Counted from the first letter of the stretch, positions 34,095 through 42,840 are shown. The stretch: DNA of 64,000 nt from Sphingobium ummariense RL-3 (GCF_000447205.1 NZ_AUWY01000057.1:36853-100852), one strand, 5' to 3'. Made by a program: numbers and translations. The notes: generated from the sequence alone by a model not told the origin.

Positions 34095-35459
34095 ATGGCG
34101 ATGGGGCGTGATAGCGAGGTCCAGTCCGATTTGATCGTGACGTGGGCGGAGATACCGCGTTCACCGGGGCATGTTTTCTACGACAAGCTCCAGAAGCTGC
34201 TGGCCGAGGCGGGCTTCGATGGCTTTGTCGAGAAGACGTGCAAGCCCTATTATGCGCCGCGGATGGGAGCCCCGTCGCTGCCGCCGGGCCGCTATTTCCG
34301 CATGCTGCTGATCGGCTATTTCGAGGGCATCGACAGCGAACGCGGGATTGTCTGGCGCTGTTCGGATTCGCTGTCGCTGCGGGAGTTCCTGCGACTGTCG
34401 AGCCGCGACAAGGTCCCTGATCATAGCTGGTTGTCGAAGACGCGGAGCCGCCTGCCGCACGAGGTACATGACCAGATCTTCGGCTGGGTACTGGCCCTCG
34501 TCGCCGGGCACGATCTGGTGAAAGGCGAGCGGATCGGCGTCGATGGCTCGACCATGGAGGCGAACGCCGCGCTGCGTACCATCGTGCGGCGTGACAATGG
34601 CGAGACCTACCGCGAGATGCTGGTGCGCATGGCGCAAGAGAGCGGCATCGACACGCCGACGATCGACGACCTTGTCCGGCTCGATCGCAAACGCAAGGGC
34701 AAGAAGCTGTCGAATGCGGACTGGGCGAGCAAGACCGATCCCGACGCGAAGGTCGCGCGGATGAAGAACGGCTCGACGCGTCTGGCCTACAAGCCCGAAC
34801 ACGCGGTCGATCTCGACACGGGTGTTATCGTGGCAGCGCCGATCCACCCGGCCGACAAGGGCGACACGACAACGCTCGACGCCACGCTGGAGACGGCAGC
34901 ACGCAACCTCGCCGACATTGGCCTGGCGCCGACGTCCGGGGATCCCTGCGATCTTGTGACCGATAAAGGCTATCATTCGCGCGAGCTCCTCAAGGGTCTC
35001 GACGGCGACATCTGGAAGACGCGCATCGCCGAGCCGGCACCGCCGAATGGATATCTGCGCTGGCACGGCGACGAGGCTGCCCAGAAGGCCGTCTACGCCA
35101 ATCGGTCTCGCCTGAAATCCGCCGTCGGACGCAAGGCGATGCGCAAGCGTGGTGAGATGGTCGAGCGTAGCTTTGCCCACGTCCTGGATCGCGGCGGCAT
35201 GCGCCGCGCGTGGCTGCGCGGGCGCGAGAATGTTCACAAGCGTTATTTGATCCACGTCGCCGGGTTCAATCTTGGCATTCTCATGCGCGCCCTGTTCGGT
35301 TGCGGCACTCCGAGGGGCGCCAGGGGCGCATCCAAGGCATTCTTGTTCGTAGTTCAGACCGATGTTGCGCTCGTCATCGCCCTCGTCGCCGAGTTCGACG
35401 GAGAAAGGGCCATGCTCCTCATCGTTTTTACCCCTGAAGGCGCTGACAGACCCGGCTGA
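34095..35459 (+). CDS. IS1182-family transposase
   Basis: 454 residues from ATG 34095. The N-terminal region PPGRYFRMLLIGYFEGIDSE is the DUF772-type segment, then the DDE domain: first aspartate in IGVDGSTMEANA, second in VTDKGYHSREL and glutamate in GEMVERSFAHVLDRGG. LAYKPEHAVDLDTGVIVAA is typical of the family. The frame is intact. GTG 34068 and ATG 34101 are alternative starts. Only 23 bases separate its stop from the right inverted repeat. Codon use resembles the host, so the element comes from a similar GC-rich genome. Confidence 0.94.
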   Translation: MAMGRDSEVQSDLIVTWAEIPRSPGHVFYDKLQKLLAEAGFDGFVEKTCKPYYAPRMGAPSLPPGRYFRMLLIGYFEGIDSERGIVWRCSDSLSLREFLRLSSRDKVPDHSWLSKTRSRLPHEVHDQIFGWVLALVAGHDLVKGERIGVDGSTMEANAALRTIVRRDNGETYREMLVRMAQESGIDTPTIDDLVRLDRKRKGKKLSNADWASKTDPDAKVARMKNGSTRLAYKPEHAVDLDTGVIVAAPIHPADKGDTTTLDATLETAARNLADIGLAPTSGDPCDLVTDKGYHSRELLKGLDGDIWKTRIAEPAPPNGYLRWHGDEAAQKAVYANRSRLKSAVGRKAMRKRGEMVERSFAHVLDRGGMRRAWLRGRENVHKRYLIHVAGFNLGILMRALFGCGTPRGARGASKAFLFVVQTDVALVIALVAEFDGERAMLLIVFTPEGADRPG

Positions 35460-35462
35460 AAA

Positions 35463-35482
35463 CCGACTTCGTCACCGCGCTG
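35463..35482 (-). repeat. Right terminal inverted repeat of the IS
   Basis: Reads CAGCGCGGTGACGAAGTCGG on the minus strand; followed outward by the target duplication ATAG at 35483-35486. Confidence 0.9.
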
Positions 35483-36133
35483 ATAGGTGTGGTGATAGGC
35501 GCGCACCAGATGGTCGGACCCGGCCTTCGACGCCGAGTAGGGAGAATTGGGCGCATAAGGGGTGGTTTCGCTGAAGGCCGGATCGTCCAGCTCTAGCGTG
35601 CCGTAGACCTCGTCCGTCGATACATGGTGGAAACGGTGCGGCCGGCCGCTGCCCTTGTCCAACCAGGCATGTTTGGCAGCTTTCAGCAGGCTGTGGGTGC
35701 CCACGACATTGGTGGTCACGAAGGCATCGGGGCCGGTGATCGACCGGTCGACATGGCTTTCCGCCGCGAAGTGGACGATGGTATCGATGTCGTGGTCGGC
35801 GATCAGGCGGGAAACGAGCGCCGTATCACAGATGTCGCCTTCGACCAGGGTGACGTCGGCGACGCCCTCGATATTGGCGGGATTGCCGGCATAGGTCAGC
35901 GCATCAAGCACCACGATGCCATCGCCGGGCGAAATCTTCCGCCAGTGCCGCACGAAATTCGCGCCGATGAAGCCCGCGCCCCCAGTGATGATCAGATTAG
36001 CCATGCGTTTTTGTTTCGCTCCCTCAATAATCGCGCAGGAAAGATCGTGCGCGACTCCCATCCGCCACAAACCGTTTGTTTTGATTCCCTCGCCCCGGGC
36101 TAAGACCTACCCTGTCTTTCCACCCTTTTGCAA

Positions 36134-37138
36134 TCAGGACGCAAACTTGTTCATGGCTTTGCGGAAGGCCGAAAGGCTGGACAGGAAGGCGCCGCGATCT
36201 TCCTCGCTCTCGTCTTCGCTCTTTTCCTCGGGCCGCAGCTTCAGATTATAATGCTGGCTGCAATAGGCGAGTTGCCCGTGATGCCGCACGGTCGCCAGAT
36301 GGGGATGGGTCGAGAAGAAATAGGGGCGGCGGGTCTGCGGGCAGAAATGCCCCACCAGGCTTTGCCTGGTCAGGCTGGTGTCGCGCACCGGCGCGCCGCC
36401 ATGAGCCAGATCCGCATGCCAGATCAGAATGTCGCCCTTCTTGGGCAGGAAATATTGCACGCCCTTTTCGCTCTTTGCGGCGTAATCCCGCAGGTGGGCG
36501 GCCCATGCCTCATGCGGCGCGTCGCCGTCGGTGGCCTGGTTCCAATGCTTCCGGTCGCCGCCGAAGATCCAGTCCGGCAATCGGTGGCTGCCCGGGACGT
36601 ACATCAACTCGCCGGACCCGGGCTGGACATCTTCCAGCGCGATCCAGCAGGCCGCCAGCTCGATCGGCTGGTCGACCACGACATAGGCCGTGTCCTGGTG
36701 CAGACCCTGTTGTGAGCCCTGGTCGAAGCTGAGGCTTTGGAACAGCAGCGGATCGGCATCGAAGATCAGCTGAAAGAACCGCAGCAGCCTGGGCACGGAG
36801 AACAGGTCCAGCGCCTCCTTGAACGGCACGAAGGAGTCGACGACGCGCACCCCGAGCGGATCGGCGGGTTCCGACAGCGGCTGAACGTCGCCATAGCCGT
36901 GCCGCTGATAGAGGACGTCGGCATTGCCTTCGCGGAAGGAGGATGCGATCCGCCTGCGAAACGCATCGACCCGATCCCGGGATGCTGCGCCTTCCAGGAT
37001 GATGAAGCCGTTCTCGACGAAGAATTCGACCTGTGCGGCCTGTTCCTCGGTCAGGTTACGCGCGGTGATCTGCTGCCGCCAGTCCGCGCGGTCGATCCAC
37101 AAGCCACCGAATCGGGAATGAAAGGGGGCATCGCTCAT
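36134..37138 (-). CDS. Phytanoyl-CoA dioxygenase (PhyH) family protein
   Basis: 334 residues, cytoplasmic, predicted Fe(II)/2-oxoglutarate oxygenase. The iron triad is visible: HxD in GLHQDTAYVVVD, distal histidine in ILIWHADLAHGG, and a later arginine (LTRQSLVGHF) for 2-oxoglutarate. The middle segment AACWIALEDVQPGSGELMYV is characteristic of PhyH proteins. The C-terminal tail is rich in acidic and basic residues (RPEEKSEDESEED). Lies upstream of rfbB on the same strand among polysaccharide genes, so it may modify a sugar, lipid or small metabolite linked to the surface; substrate unknown. Confidence 0.88.
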   Translation of the reverse strand: MSDAPFHSRFGGLWIDRADWRQQITARNLTEEQAAQVEFFVENGFIILEGAASRDRVDAFRRRIASSFREGNADVLYQRHGYGDVQPLSEPADPLGVRVVDSFVPFKEALDLFSVPRLLRFFQLIFDADPLLFQSLSFDQGSQQGLHQDTAYVVVDQPIELAACWIALEDVQPGSGELMYVPGSHRLPDWIFGGDRKHWNQATDGDAPHEAWAAHLRDYAAKSEKGVQYFLPKKGDILIWHADLAHGGAPVRDTSLTRQSLVGHFCPQTRRPYFFSTHPHLATVRHHGQLAYCSQHYNLKLRPEEKSEDESEEDRGAFLSSLSAFRKAMNKFAS

Positions 37139-37361
37139 GGCGTGACCCCTTCGCTCAGCGCCTTCGGCGTCGTTCGATATGACCGCATTTCAACTCTTGC
37201 CCCTGTTTTGAGTGTCTGGCGAATGATCGTCCGCGTTCCTTCGCTATGGTGCCATCAGCAAATATGCTGACGGGCATAATCGATACATGGTGGCGTTCAA
37301 GGTGGTCGTTGACACGGGAAAACGGCTTCTCCTTTTGGGAAATGTCTGGAAACCGGCTTCC

Positions 37362-37554
37362 TTATCGACTCATCGCATGAACGATAGCATGCCAATAGCT
37401 ATCCGAACCACATAGTTCATTATTGAATGTAATGAGATATTTGAAGAGTCCGCTGTCGTCCGTGACGCTCTGCGGCGCAATGGACATGTAATAGGGGGTG
37501 ATGAAGGTCGCCCCGTTTCGGTGATGTAGATCGAAAAGCCCCTTGGTGAATCCG
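37362..37554 (-). pseudogene. Orphan coding fragment, lower GC
   Basis: Directly after the stop of the next upstream minus-strand gene, a different frame reads ADGFTKGLFDLHHRNGATF, then ITPYYMSIAPQSVTDDSGLF and KYLITFNNELCGSDSYWHAI, ending HAMSR-stop (TAA at 37362). Composition is protein-like and the GC content is clearly below the surroundings, but there is no start codon at the 5' side and a stop precedes it in frame. It looks like the 3' end of a foreign or deleted gene. A start at the internal ATG would give only about 42 residues. The rest of the 37139-37554 gap shows nothing recognisable. Function unknown. Confidence 0.4.
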
Positions 37555-38256
37555 TCAGCTCACGTCCAGCATCAACAGGCCGATACCGAATATGCGCGGA
37601 TCCTGGCTCACGCCGACCGCTAGGGGCGACACGGGCGTGCTGAATGTCATATGCAGGGAAATGTCACCTTCGCCGATGCAGGAAGGAGGCAGACGGAGCC
37701 GGACCACCTGGGGCATGCTTCGGAGCGCGAAGGATCCCAGGAAATAGCCGTTGGCGGCGACGTCGATCGTTGGCCGGTCGGCGCCCGGCGCGATGAAGCA
37801 TTGCAGCGTCAGGTGGACGTCGACATAGCCACCCTTATAGTCTTCCAGGGCGAAGCGAAGAACCTGAAGCGCATCGTGCCCCCATGTCCCCCACGGCTCC
37901 GGCTCGAACCACCCTGAGGCGAGGAAGGCCGAGTTGTCGAAGGCGTTGGTGAAGCGGACGGGCTCGTTGCGGCGCACGATTGGATAACCGGCGGGGGACC
38001 AGCGCTGGCCGCTTTCGCTCGCCGGGGCGGCGTCGCGCCGCTGGGCATGGACCTCCGCCAGCACGAGCTCTGAAAAATGGTTCAGACGGTCCAGCAGGCT
38101 TAGGCAGAAGTCGAGCTTGGCTTCGAGCAGGTCGATCCGCTGGTGGAGCGCTTTGGCGGTCGGCTCCGCCACCGGCAGGGAACTGCCCCCTGTCTCTTCA
38201 TCCTCGTTCAGAACGCGTCCCCTGCAGTCCTTGCGGGTCTCTAAATGGCAAGCCAT
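37555..38256 (-). CDS. Beta-sandwich protein of a polysaccharide locus
   Basis: 233 residues, no signal peptide. The N-terminal part holds a predicted coiled coil (residues about 30-70, ALHQRIDLLEAKLDFCLSLL). The C-terminal domain reads WFEPEPWGTWGHDALQVLRF, then DVHLTLQCFIAP, IDVAANGYFLGSF, RLRLPPS and PLAVGVSQDPRIFGIGLLML. This 'EPWG.W...VNG..LG....DPR.LGI' pattern recurs as an accessory beta-sandwich on bacterial glycosyltransferases and sugar-modifying proteins. Here it stands with only a coiled coil, so it may be a partner or part of a once larger protein. Start codon uncertain. Confidence 0.65.
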   Translation of the reverse strand: MACHLETRKDCRGRVLNEDEETGGSSLPVAEPTAKALHQRIDLLEAKLDFCLSLLDRLNHFSELVLAEVHAQRRDAAPASESGQRWSPAGYPIVRRNEPVRFTNAFDNSAFLASGWFEPEPWGTWGHDALQVLRFALEDYKGGYVDVHLTLQCFIAPGADRPTIDVAANGYFLGSFALRSMPQVVRLRLPPSCIGEGDISLHMTFSTPVSPLAVGVSQDPRIFGIGLLMLDVS

Positions 38257-38431
38257 CCTCGCGCTGTCGACTGGAAAGTGCCGGGACGCGACCGGCGGTG
38301 GCGCAAATGCCGGGAACGGCAGGCCGCTGCACCGGAATGAGATGAGCCGGTCAGCAGATCATTGCCCCTCGCACCCGAACCGGCTAGCGCTCCGCCGCTG
38401 AGGCATATCAAGGACAGGACCGGGGCAAGGA

Positions 38432-39178
38432 ATGAAGCAACTGATCGCGTTCGATCTCGACGGGACGCTGGCCGAAAGCAAGCAGCCGCTGGGCGAGGCC
38501 ATGGGGGGTGCCCTCACCCGGTTGCTGGGCGTCGCGCATGTCGCGGTGATCTCCGGCGGCGACTGGCCGCAGTTCGACAAGCAGGTGGCGAGCCGTCTGC
38601 CCGCGCAGGCCGATCGGTCGCGTCTCTGGCTGATGCCGACCACGGGTACCAAGCTCTACACGCATCAGGGCGGCGCTTGGGCGCCCGTCTATGCCGAACT
38701 GTTCGACGATGCGCAGAAGCAGGCGATCCTCGCCGCCTTCGATGCCGCGCTGGAAGCGACCGGCTTCGTGCCGGAGCAGACCTGGGGCGAGCGGATCGAG
38801 GATCGCGGCAGCCAGATCACCTTCTCCGCGCTCGGCCAGCAGGCGCCGATCCACGCCAAGGAGGTGTGGGACCCGGACTTCGCCAAGCGCAAGATCATCC
38901 AGGCGGACCTGCGCCGGCGCCTGCCGGGCCTGTCGATCAACATGGGCGGCGCGACCTCGATCGACATCACGCGGGAGGGCGTGGACAAGGCCTATGGCCT
39001 CAAGAAGCTGCGCGACGCGAGCGGCATCGCGCTCGATGCGATGATGTTCATCGGCGACGCGATCTTTCCCGGCGGCAACGACTATCCGGCCAAGGAACTG
39101 GGGCTCGATACGGTTCGCGTGCGCGATCCGCAGGAAACGCTGGCCGTGATCGAGGCGATCGTCGCCTGCCAGAAATGA
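38432..39178 (+). CDS. Phosphomannomutase-like HAD-IIB hydrolase
   Basis: 248 residues, cytoplasmic. HAD motif I is IAFDLDGTLAESKQPL (nucleophile Asp8, acid Asp10). Motif II is VAVISGGDW. Motif III/IV comprises MFIGDAIFPGGNDYPAKELG with the metal-binding aspartate. The order and the GGDWPQF and TGTKLYTH segments resemble eukaryotic-type phosphomannomutases, which interconvert mannose 6- and 1-phosphate for GDP-mannose. A general sugar phosphatase is the alternative. It lies beside polysaccharide genes but on the opposite strand, as a single-gene unit. Confidence 0.82.
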   Translation: MKQLIAFDLDGTLAESKQPLGEAMGGALTRLLGVAHVAVISGGDWPQFDKQVASRLPAQADRSRLWLMPTTGTKLYTHQGGAWAPVYAELFDDAQKQAILAAFDAALEATGFVPEQTWGERIEDRGSQITFSALGQQAPIHAKEVWDPDFAKRKIIQADLRRRLPGLSINMGGATSIDITREGVDKAYGLKKLRDASGIALDAMMFIGDAIFPGGNDYPAKELGLDTVRVRDPQETLAVIEAIVACQK

Positions 39179-39275
39179 CCCGCCTCCGGCCGTAGCGGGT
39201 GCATCTTCCCTCCTCCGGCCGCATCGGCTAGTCACGCCCTTCCCACCGGCAAGGCACGGGAGCCTGGCGACTGAC

Positions 39276-40904
39276 ATGGCAGTGATACGCACCCTGTGCG
39301 GACAGTGCAGCGTCGGTTGCGGCCTTCGGGCGACGCCTTTCGAGGACGGGCTCATGGTGGAGGGGGACCGGATGCATCCCGCCAATGGCGGCCTGCTGTG
39401 TCCGGTCGGCGAAGCGCTGGCCGGGCCCCGGAGGATGGAGGGGCGCCTGCTCGGTCCGCTGGTGGATGGCCGGGCTGTCGGCTGGGATCGTGCGATCGCC
39501 CAGGCAGCGCGTCGGCTGCGCGATGTCATCGGGCGTCATGGCCCTGGCAGCGTGGCGCTGCATGTCGGCGGCGACTTGACCACCGAAGACTATTATGCCG
39601 CCAACAAGCTGATGAAGGGATTCATCGGTTCGGCTCATATCGACGCGCCCTGGTCCACCGACGGCGCCATGGTGGCGCACCGCCGCATCTTCGGCGAAGA
39701 CGTCGTCCCGGCCGCGCTGGAGGATGTGGATCGCGCCGACCTGATCCTGGTTGTCGGTGCCCGGGGCCTGGACGATCATCCGGTCCTGGAGGATCGCGTC
39801 CGGGCGGCGGGGGACGAGAAGGCGCACCTGGTCCTGATAGGGACGGGCGGTTCCCTTCCCGATGGCGCGATCCGCCTGCCGGCCCCGCGGGGGAGCGAGG
39901 CGCGGCTGCTGGCCGGCCTGCTCCGGCATTGCTGGGATGCCGGGCTGCTGGACCTGGACTGGCTGGCCCGCCATGTCGCCGTGCCCGATGGTTTTTGGGC
40001 CGGGCTGCAGGCGGGGCACGACCTCTGGTCGGTGGCGCGGGCCTGCGGCCTCTCCCCTGCCGAACTGCGTGCTTTCTACGATCTGTTCGCGGCATCCCGC
40101 GCGACCGTGACGCTGTTCAACCCGCTGGACGAGCCGGACGCGCTTGCGGCCGCGATCCTCAACCTTCATGTCGCGACCGGCCGGATCGGCCGGCCCGGCT
40201 GCGTTCCCTTCGCCCTGGCGACGAGCGCCAATGCCATGGGCGGGCGGGAGGTCGGTTGCATGGCCTCCATCCTGGCGGCGCACCAGCCCTTTTCGCCCGA
40301 CGTCGTGGCGCGGGTCGCCCGCTTCTGGGCCGCGCCGGCGATGTCGACGGGGCCGGGGCTGGAGGGGGAGGCGCTGCTTCAGGCGATCCGCGATGGAGAG
40401 GTCCGGGCGCTCTGGTCACTTGGCGGCGCTGACACGCACTGGCTGCGCGAGGCGGCCCACCATGCCCCGCTGGTCCTGCTGTCCACGGGACAGCAGGCCA
40501 TGGCCGCGCTCGATGGCGTCGATATCGCCTTTCCGTCCGCTGACTGGGCGGAGCGGGACGGCACGCTGACCAGCGCCGACCGGCTGATCGGCCGCCAGCG
40601 CCGTATCTTTCCGCTCGCCGGGGAAGCGAAGCCGCACTGGTGGATCGTCACCCGCCTCGCCCAGGCGATGGGCTGGCGCGATGCCTTTCACTATGAGCGC
40701 CCGGCGGACATCTACCGCGAGCATGTCCGGCTGACCGCCTATCACAATGAGGGTGGCCGCCTGCTGGACCTGCGCCGCCACGCGCCTATCTCCAACCCCG
40801 CCTATGAGGAGCTTACCCCGTGGCGCTGGGGCGAGCTGCCGTTCGACGGCGGTCGCTTCCCCACTGTGGACGGGCGCGCCCGGCTGGTGCCCAGCTGGGA
40901 ATGA
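39276..40904 (+). CDS. Shortened NasA-like molybdopterin oxidoreductase
   Basis: 542 residues. The N-terminal [4Fe-4S] site is intact (Cys8, Cys11, Cys15, Cys42; CGQCSVGC...LLCPVG). The body follows assimilatory nitrate reductases (ANAMGGREVGCMASILAAHQ; ERDGTLTSADRLIGRQRR). Two departures stand out. The segment matching the Mo-ligand NSRLCM of NasA reads PWSTDGAM with no cysteine. The protein stops at RARLVPSWE, where NasA would continue for some 200 residues with the molybdopterin-dinucleotide domain. No nitrite reductase or transporter is nearby. It may be a degenerate gene or a repurposed redox or sensor protein. Confidence 0.78.
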   Translation: MAVIRTLCGQCSVGCGLRATPFEDGLMVEGDRMHPANGGLLCPVGEALAGPRRMEGRLLGPLVDGRAVGWDRAIAQAARRLRDVIGRHGPGSVALHVGGDLTTEDYYAANKLMKGFIGSAHIDAPWSTDGAMVAHRRIFGEDVVPAALEDVDRADLILVVGARGLDDHPVLEDRVRAAGDEKAHLVLIGTGGSLPDGAIRLPAPRGSEARLLAGLLRHCWDAGLLDLDWLARHVAVPDGFWAGLQAGHDLWSVARACGLSPAELRAFYDLFAASRATVTLFNPLDEPDALAAAILNLHVATGRIGRPGCVPFALATSANAMGGREVGCMASILAAHQPFSPDVVARVARFWAAPAMSTGPGLEGEALLQAIRDGEVRALWSLGGADTHWLREAAHHAPLVLLSTGQQAMAALDGVDIAFPSADWAERDGTLTSADRLIGRQRRIFPLAGEAKPHWWIVTRLAQAMGWRDAFHYERPADIYREHVRLTAYHNEGGRLLDLRRHAPISNPAYEELTPWRWGELPFDGGRFPTVDGRARLVPSWE

Positions 40905-40949
40905 AGGCCGGATCGTTGCTTCAAAACGATCTGCCGGAGCGGCGGGGCC

Positions 40950-42125
40950 TTATATCCCGCGGGCCACGATATCCTGCAGATGTTCGAGCAGCGCATCGCC
41001 ATTCGCCGCCCAGGTGAAGCGCCGGGCGGTTTCCCGCACCGCTTCCCGATCGGGCGGATGGTCGATCAGGTCGCGGATCGCCGCGGCGATCGCGTCCGGA
41101 TCGCGCTCGACGATTCGCCCCGCTTCGGGCCGGTCCATCAGTTCGCGCGCGCCGCCCACGTCGCTGATGACGATCGGCGTACCGCAGGCAAGCGATTCCA
41201 CCCAGGCGTTGGCCAGTCCTTCCGATTCCGACGGAAGCGCCATCACGTCTGCGGCGGCATAGATGCGCGGCAGCTTGTGGTGCGGCACCGATCCCAGAAA
41301 GCCGATGCGTCGTTCCACCCCCAGCTCCAGCGCCAGCCGTTCCAGCGTCCGTCGATGCTGCCCCTGTCCCGCCAGCAGCAATGTCACGTCGGGCAGCTGC
41401 GGCAGCGCGCGCACCAGCAGGTCCTGCCCCTTGCGTGGGATCAGCGCGCCGACCGACAGTACCACCGGCCCGCTGAACCCGAGCACCGCCTTGGCTTCCG
41501 CCCGGTCCATGATCTCGAAACTGTCCAGGTCGACCCCGGTATAGTGCACGCGGATCTTGTCCTCGTCGATGCCCATGGCGGCCATGGAGCGCCGCATCGC
41601 GCCCGATACCGCCAGCAGAGCGGCGGCGCCGTCCGCCGCCTTGCGCACCATCTTCCGCGTGCCCTTGCGCGTTCCCCAATGATGGATGTCGGCGCCTCTG
41701 GCCTTGATCGAATAGGGAATGCCCAGCGCCTTCGACAGCCGTTGCGCCACCGGCCCATCCGGAAAGAAGAAGCTGGCGTCGATCACGTCGAACGGCCGCT
41801 CGGCATGCAGACGCCGCACCAGCGGCAGGATGGCCCTGGTCATCGCGCCGACATTGGTGGCGCCGCCGAACTTCGGGACGATGCGGAACAGCGGGCGATA
41901 GACGGTCAGGTTCTGCCAGCGCTCCTTGCGCGGCAGCGCCAGGAGCGGGGCATAGCGGCCGGCACGCGACAGCGGCCAGGGGGGCACGCCCAGCGGCGCG
42001 ATCACCGTCACGTCCGCCTCGGGCCGGCTTGCCAGCTCCCGCGCCTGCCGCTCCACGAACACGCCGAAATTGGGCCGGCTGATGTCGGGGAAGAGGGTGG
42101 AGAGCATGAGGACGTTGAGCGCCAT
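40950..42125 (-). CDS. GT4-family glycosyltransferase
   Basis: 391 residues, GT-B fold, no membrane helix. N-terminal acceptor domain begins LNVLMLSTLFPDISRPNFGV. The C-terminal nucleotide-sugar domain has GPVVLSVGALIPRKGQDLLV, VTLLLAGQGQHRR and the donor motif ALPSESEGLANAWVESLACG (the E-x7-E pair). Probably transfers a sugar to a surface glycan or lipid; donor unknown. It converges with the NasA-like gene, with 45 bases between the stops and no obvious terminator. Confidence 0.9.
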   Translation of the reverse strand: MALNVLMLSTLFPDISRPNFGVFVERQARELASRPEADVTVIAPLGVPPWPLSRAGRYAPLLALPRKERWQNLTVYRPLFRIVPKFGGATNVGAMTRAILPLVRRLHAERPFDVIDASFFFPDGPVAQRLSKALGIPYSIKARGADIHHWGTRKGTRKMVRKAADGAAALLAVSGAMRRSMAAMGIDEDKIRVHYTGVDLDSFEIMDRAEAKAVLGFSGPVVLSVGALIPRKGQDLLVRALPQLPDVTLLLAGQGQHRRTLERLALELGVERRIGFLGSVPHHKLPRIYAAADVMALPSESEGLANAWVESLACGTPIVISDVGGARELMDRPEAGRIVERDPDAIAAAIRDLIDHPPDREAVRETARRFTWAANGDALLEHLQDIVARGI

Positions 42126-42182
42126 GACCTCTTTCTGCCGTGCCTTGGTTGGAGATGGGTTAAGCCGCCCGCACCCTTTTGG

Positions 42183-42746
42183 CTAGAGCCGCCGGATAAG
42201 CTGTTCGGCCACCGCCCCCCATGGCGGGTCGGTCAGCACCTGCTGCCGTCCGCCCACGCCCAGCGGCAGAAGCTGGAGCCGGTCGCCCTCCCGCCCGATC
42301 AGCCGCCCGAACAGGAAGCGCCCGGCGGGACGCGGCAGCAGCACGTCGCGGTTCATCGCGGCGGCGAAATCGGCCGGCGCGATGCGGCGGCACCAGATCG
42401 CATCGCCGCTGCGATAGTCGCCGATGCTGGCGGTCACCTGCACGCCGATCATGTCGTCCGCGGCGGCGGGCGAGGGAAGGTCGAGCGGCCGCGTCGGCGC
42501 CCGTGCCCCTTCCGGACCCAGCAGCGCGGCGACCGGTACCGTCCTCTGCTCAGGCAGTGCCACCAGGTCGGACGCCGCCACGCCCAGCGCGGTCGCGATC
42601 CGGTTCAGCCACTTGATCGACACCGTGCGCGTCCCGGTTTCCAAGCGGCCGATGGTCTGCGCCGTGGTCGGCGGATCGCACAGCGCCCCGACCTGTTCCA
42701 GCGTCAGCCCCCTCGCCCGCCGAACCTCCCTGATGCGCGTGATCAT
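42183..42746 (-). CDS. XRE/S24-type transcriptional regulator
   Basis: 187 residues. The N-terminal helix-turn-helix is clear: IREVRRARGLTLEQVGALC, then QTIGRLETGTRTVSIKWLNR and IATALGVAASDLV. The C-terminal half resembles the S24/LexA-CI fold (IGVQVTASIGDYRSGDAIWC), but no Ser-Lys catalytic pair can be identified, so autocleavage is doubtful. Divergent from the DUF6456 gene with a 94-bp shared promoter region, suggesting local autoregulation. Confidence 0.85.
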   Translation of the reverse strand: MITRIREVRRARGLTLEQVGALCDPPTTAQTIGRLETGTRTVSIKWLNRIATALGVAASDLVALPEQRTVPVAALLGPEGARAPTRPLDLPSPAAADDMIGVQVTASIGDYRSGDAIWCRRIAPADFAAAMNRDVLLPRPAGRFLFGRLIGREGDRLQLLPLGVGGRQQVLTDPPWGAVAEQLIRRL

Positions 42747-42840
42747 GCAACCGCCTCATTGAACCTATTTGGTTTTCTTCTTTCCTACAATCTGTTCGAT
42801 ATGGCAAGTCCGTCTCTAACGCGGCAGGAAGGAGATGCGC
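42747..42840. promoter_or_regulatory. Shared divergent promoter/operator region
   Basis: 94 bp between the XRE regulator and the DUF6456 gene, markedly AT-richer than its surroundings. A small dyad AACC-TATTT-GGTT lies at 42762-42774, where a repressor dimer could bind. GGAAGGAG (42826-42833) is the ribosome-binding site of the DUF6456 gene and selects ATG 42841 over 42835. Confidence 0.4.

Larger units (their letters stand above)
34026..35482 (+). mobile_element. IS1182-type insertion sequence, complete
   Basis: 1,457 bp with imperfect 20-bp terminal inverted repeats (CAGGCCGTTGACGAAGTCGG left; CAGCGCGGTGACGAAGTCGG right, read inward; 17 of 20 match). Both ends are flanked by the target duplication ATAG (34022-34025 and 35483-35486). 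One transposase gene fills it. Four-base duplication and transposase type fit the IS1182 family. Intact ends and an intact gene suggest a recent insertion. Confidence 0.93.
33473..36004 (-). pseudogene. rfbB: dTDP-glucose 4,6-dehydratase, split by an insertion sequence
   Basis: The 5' part (36004-35483) encodes LIITGGAGFIGANFVRHW (NAD Rossmann motif), FAAESHVDRSI and HVSTDEVYG and reaches RAYHHTY. The 3' part (34021-33473) resumes GLETTTSNCSNNYGPYQFPE and continues through MNIRDWLHVEDHC to the stop. Between them lies a 1,457-bp insertion with the 4-bp duplication ATAG. Removing the element and one duplication restores 1,071 bp, exactly 357 codons, including the YxxxK catalytic segment (YSASKAGSDH). 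The gene is therefore recently inactivated. The product would commit dTDP-glucose to dTDP-rhamnose; rmlA, C and D are not in the window. Confidence 0.95.

Noticed and set aside
31141..38256. Genomic island or prophage
   Set aside because: Apart from one IS there is no integrase, tRNA, attachment repeat or phage structural gene; polysaccharide loci are often patchy without being islands.
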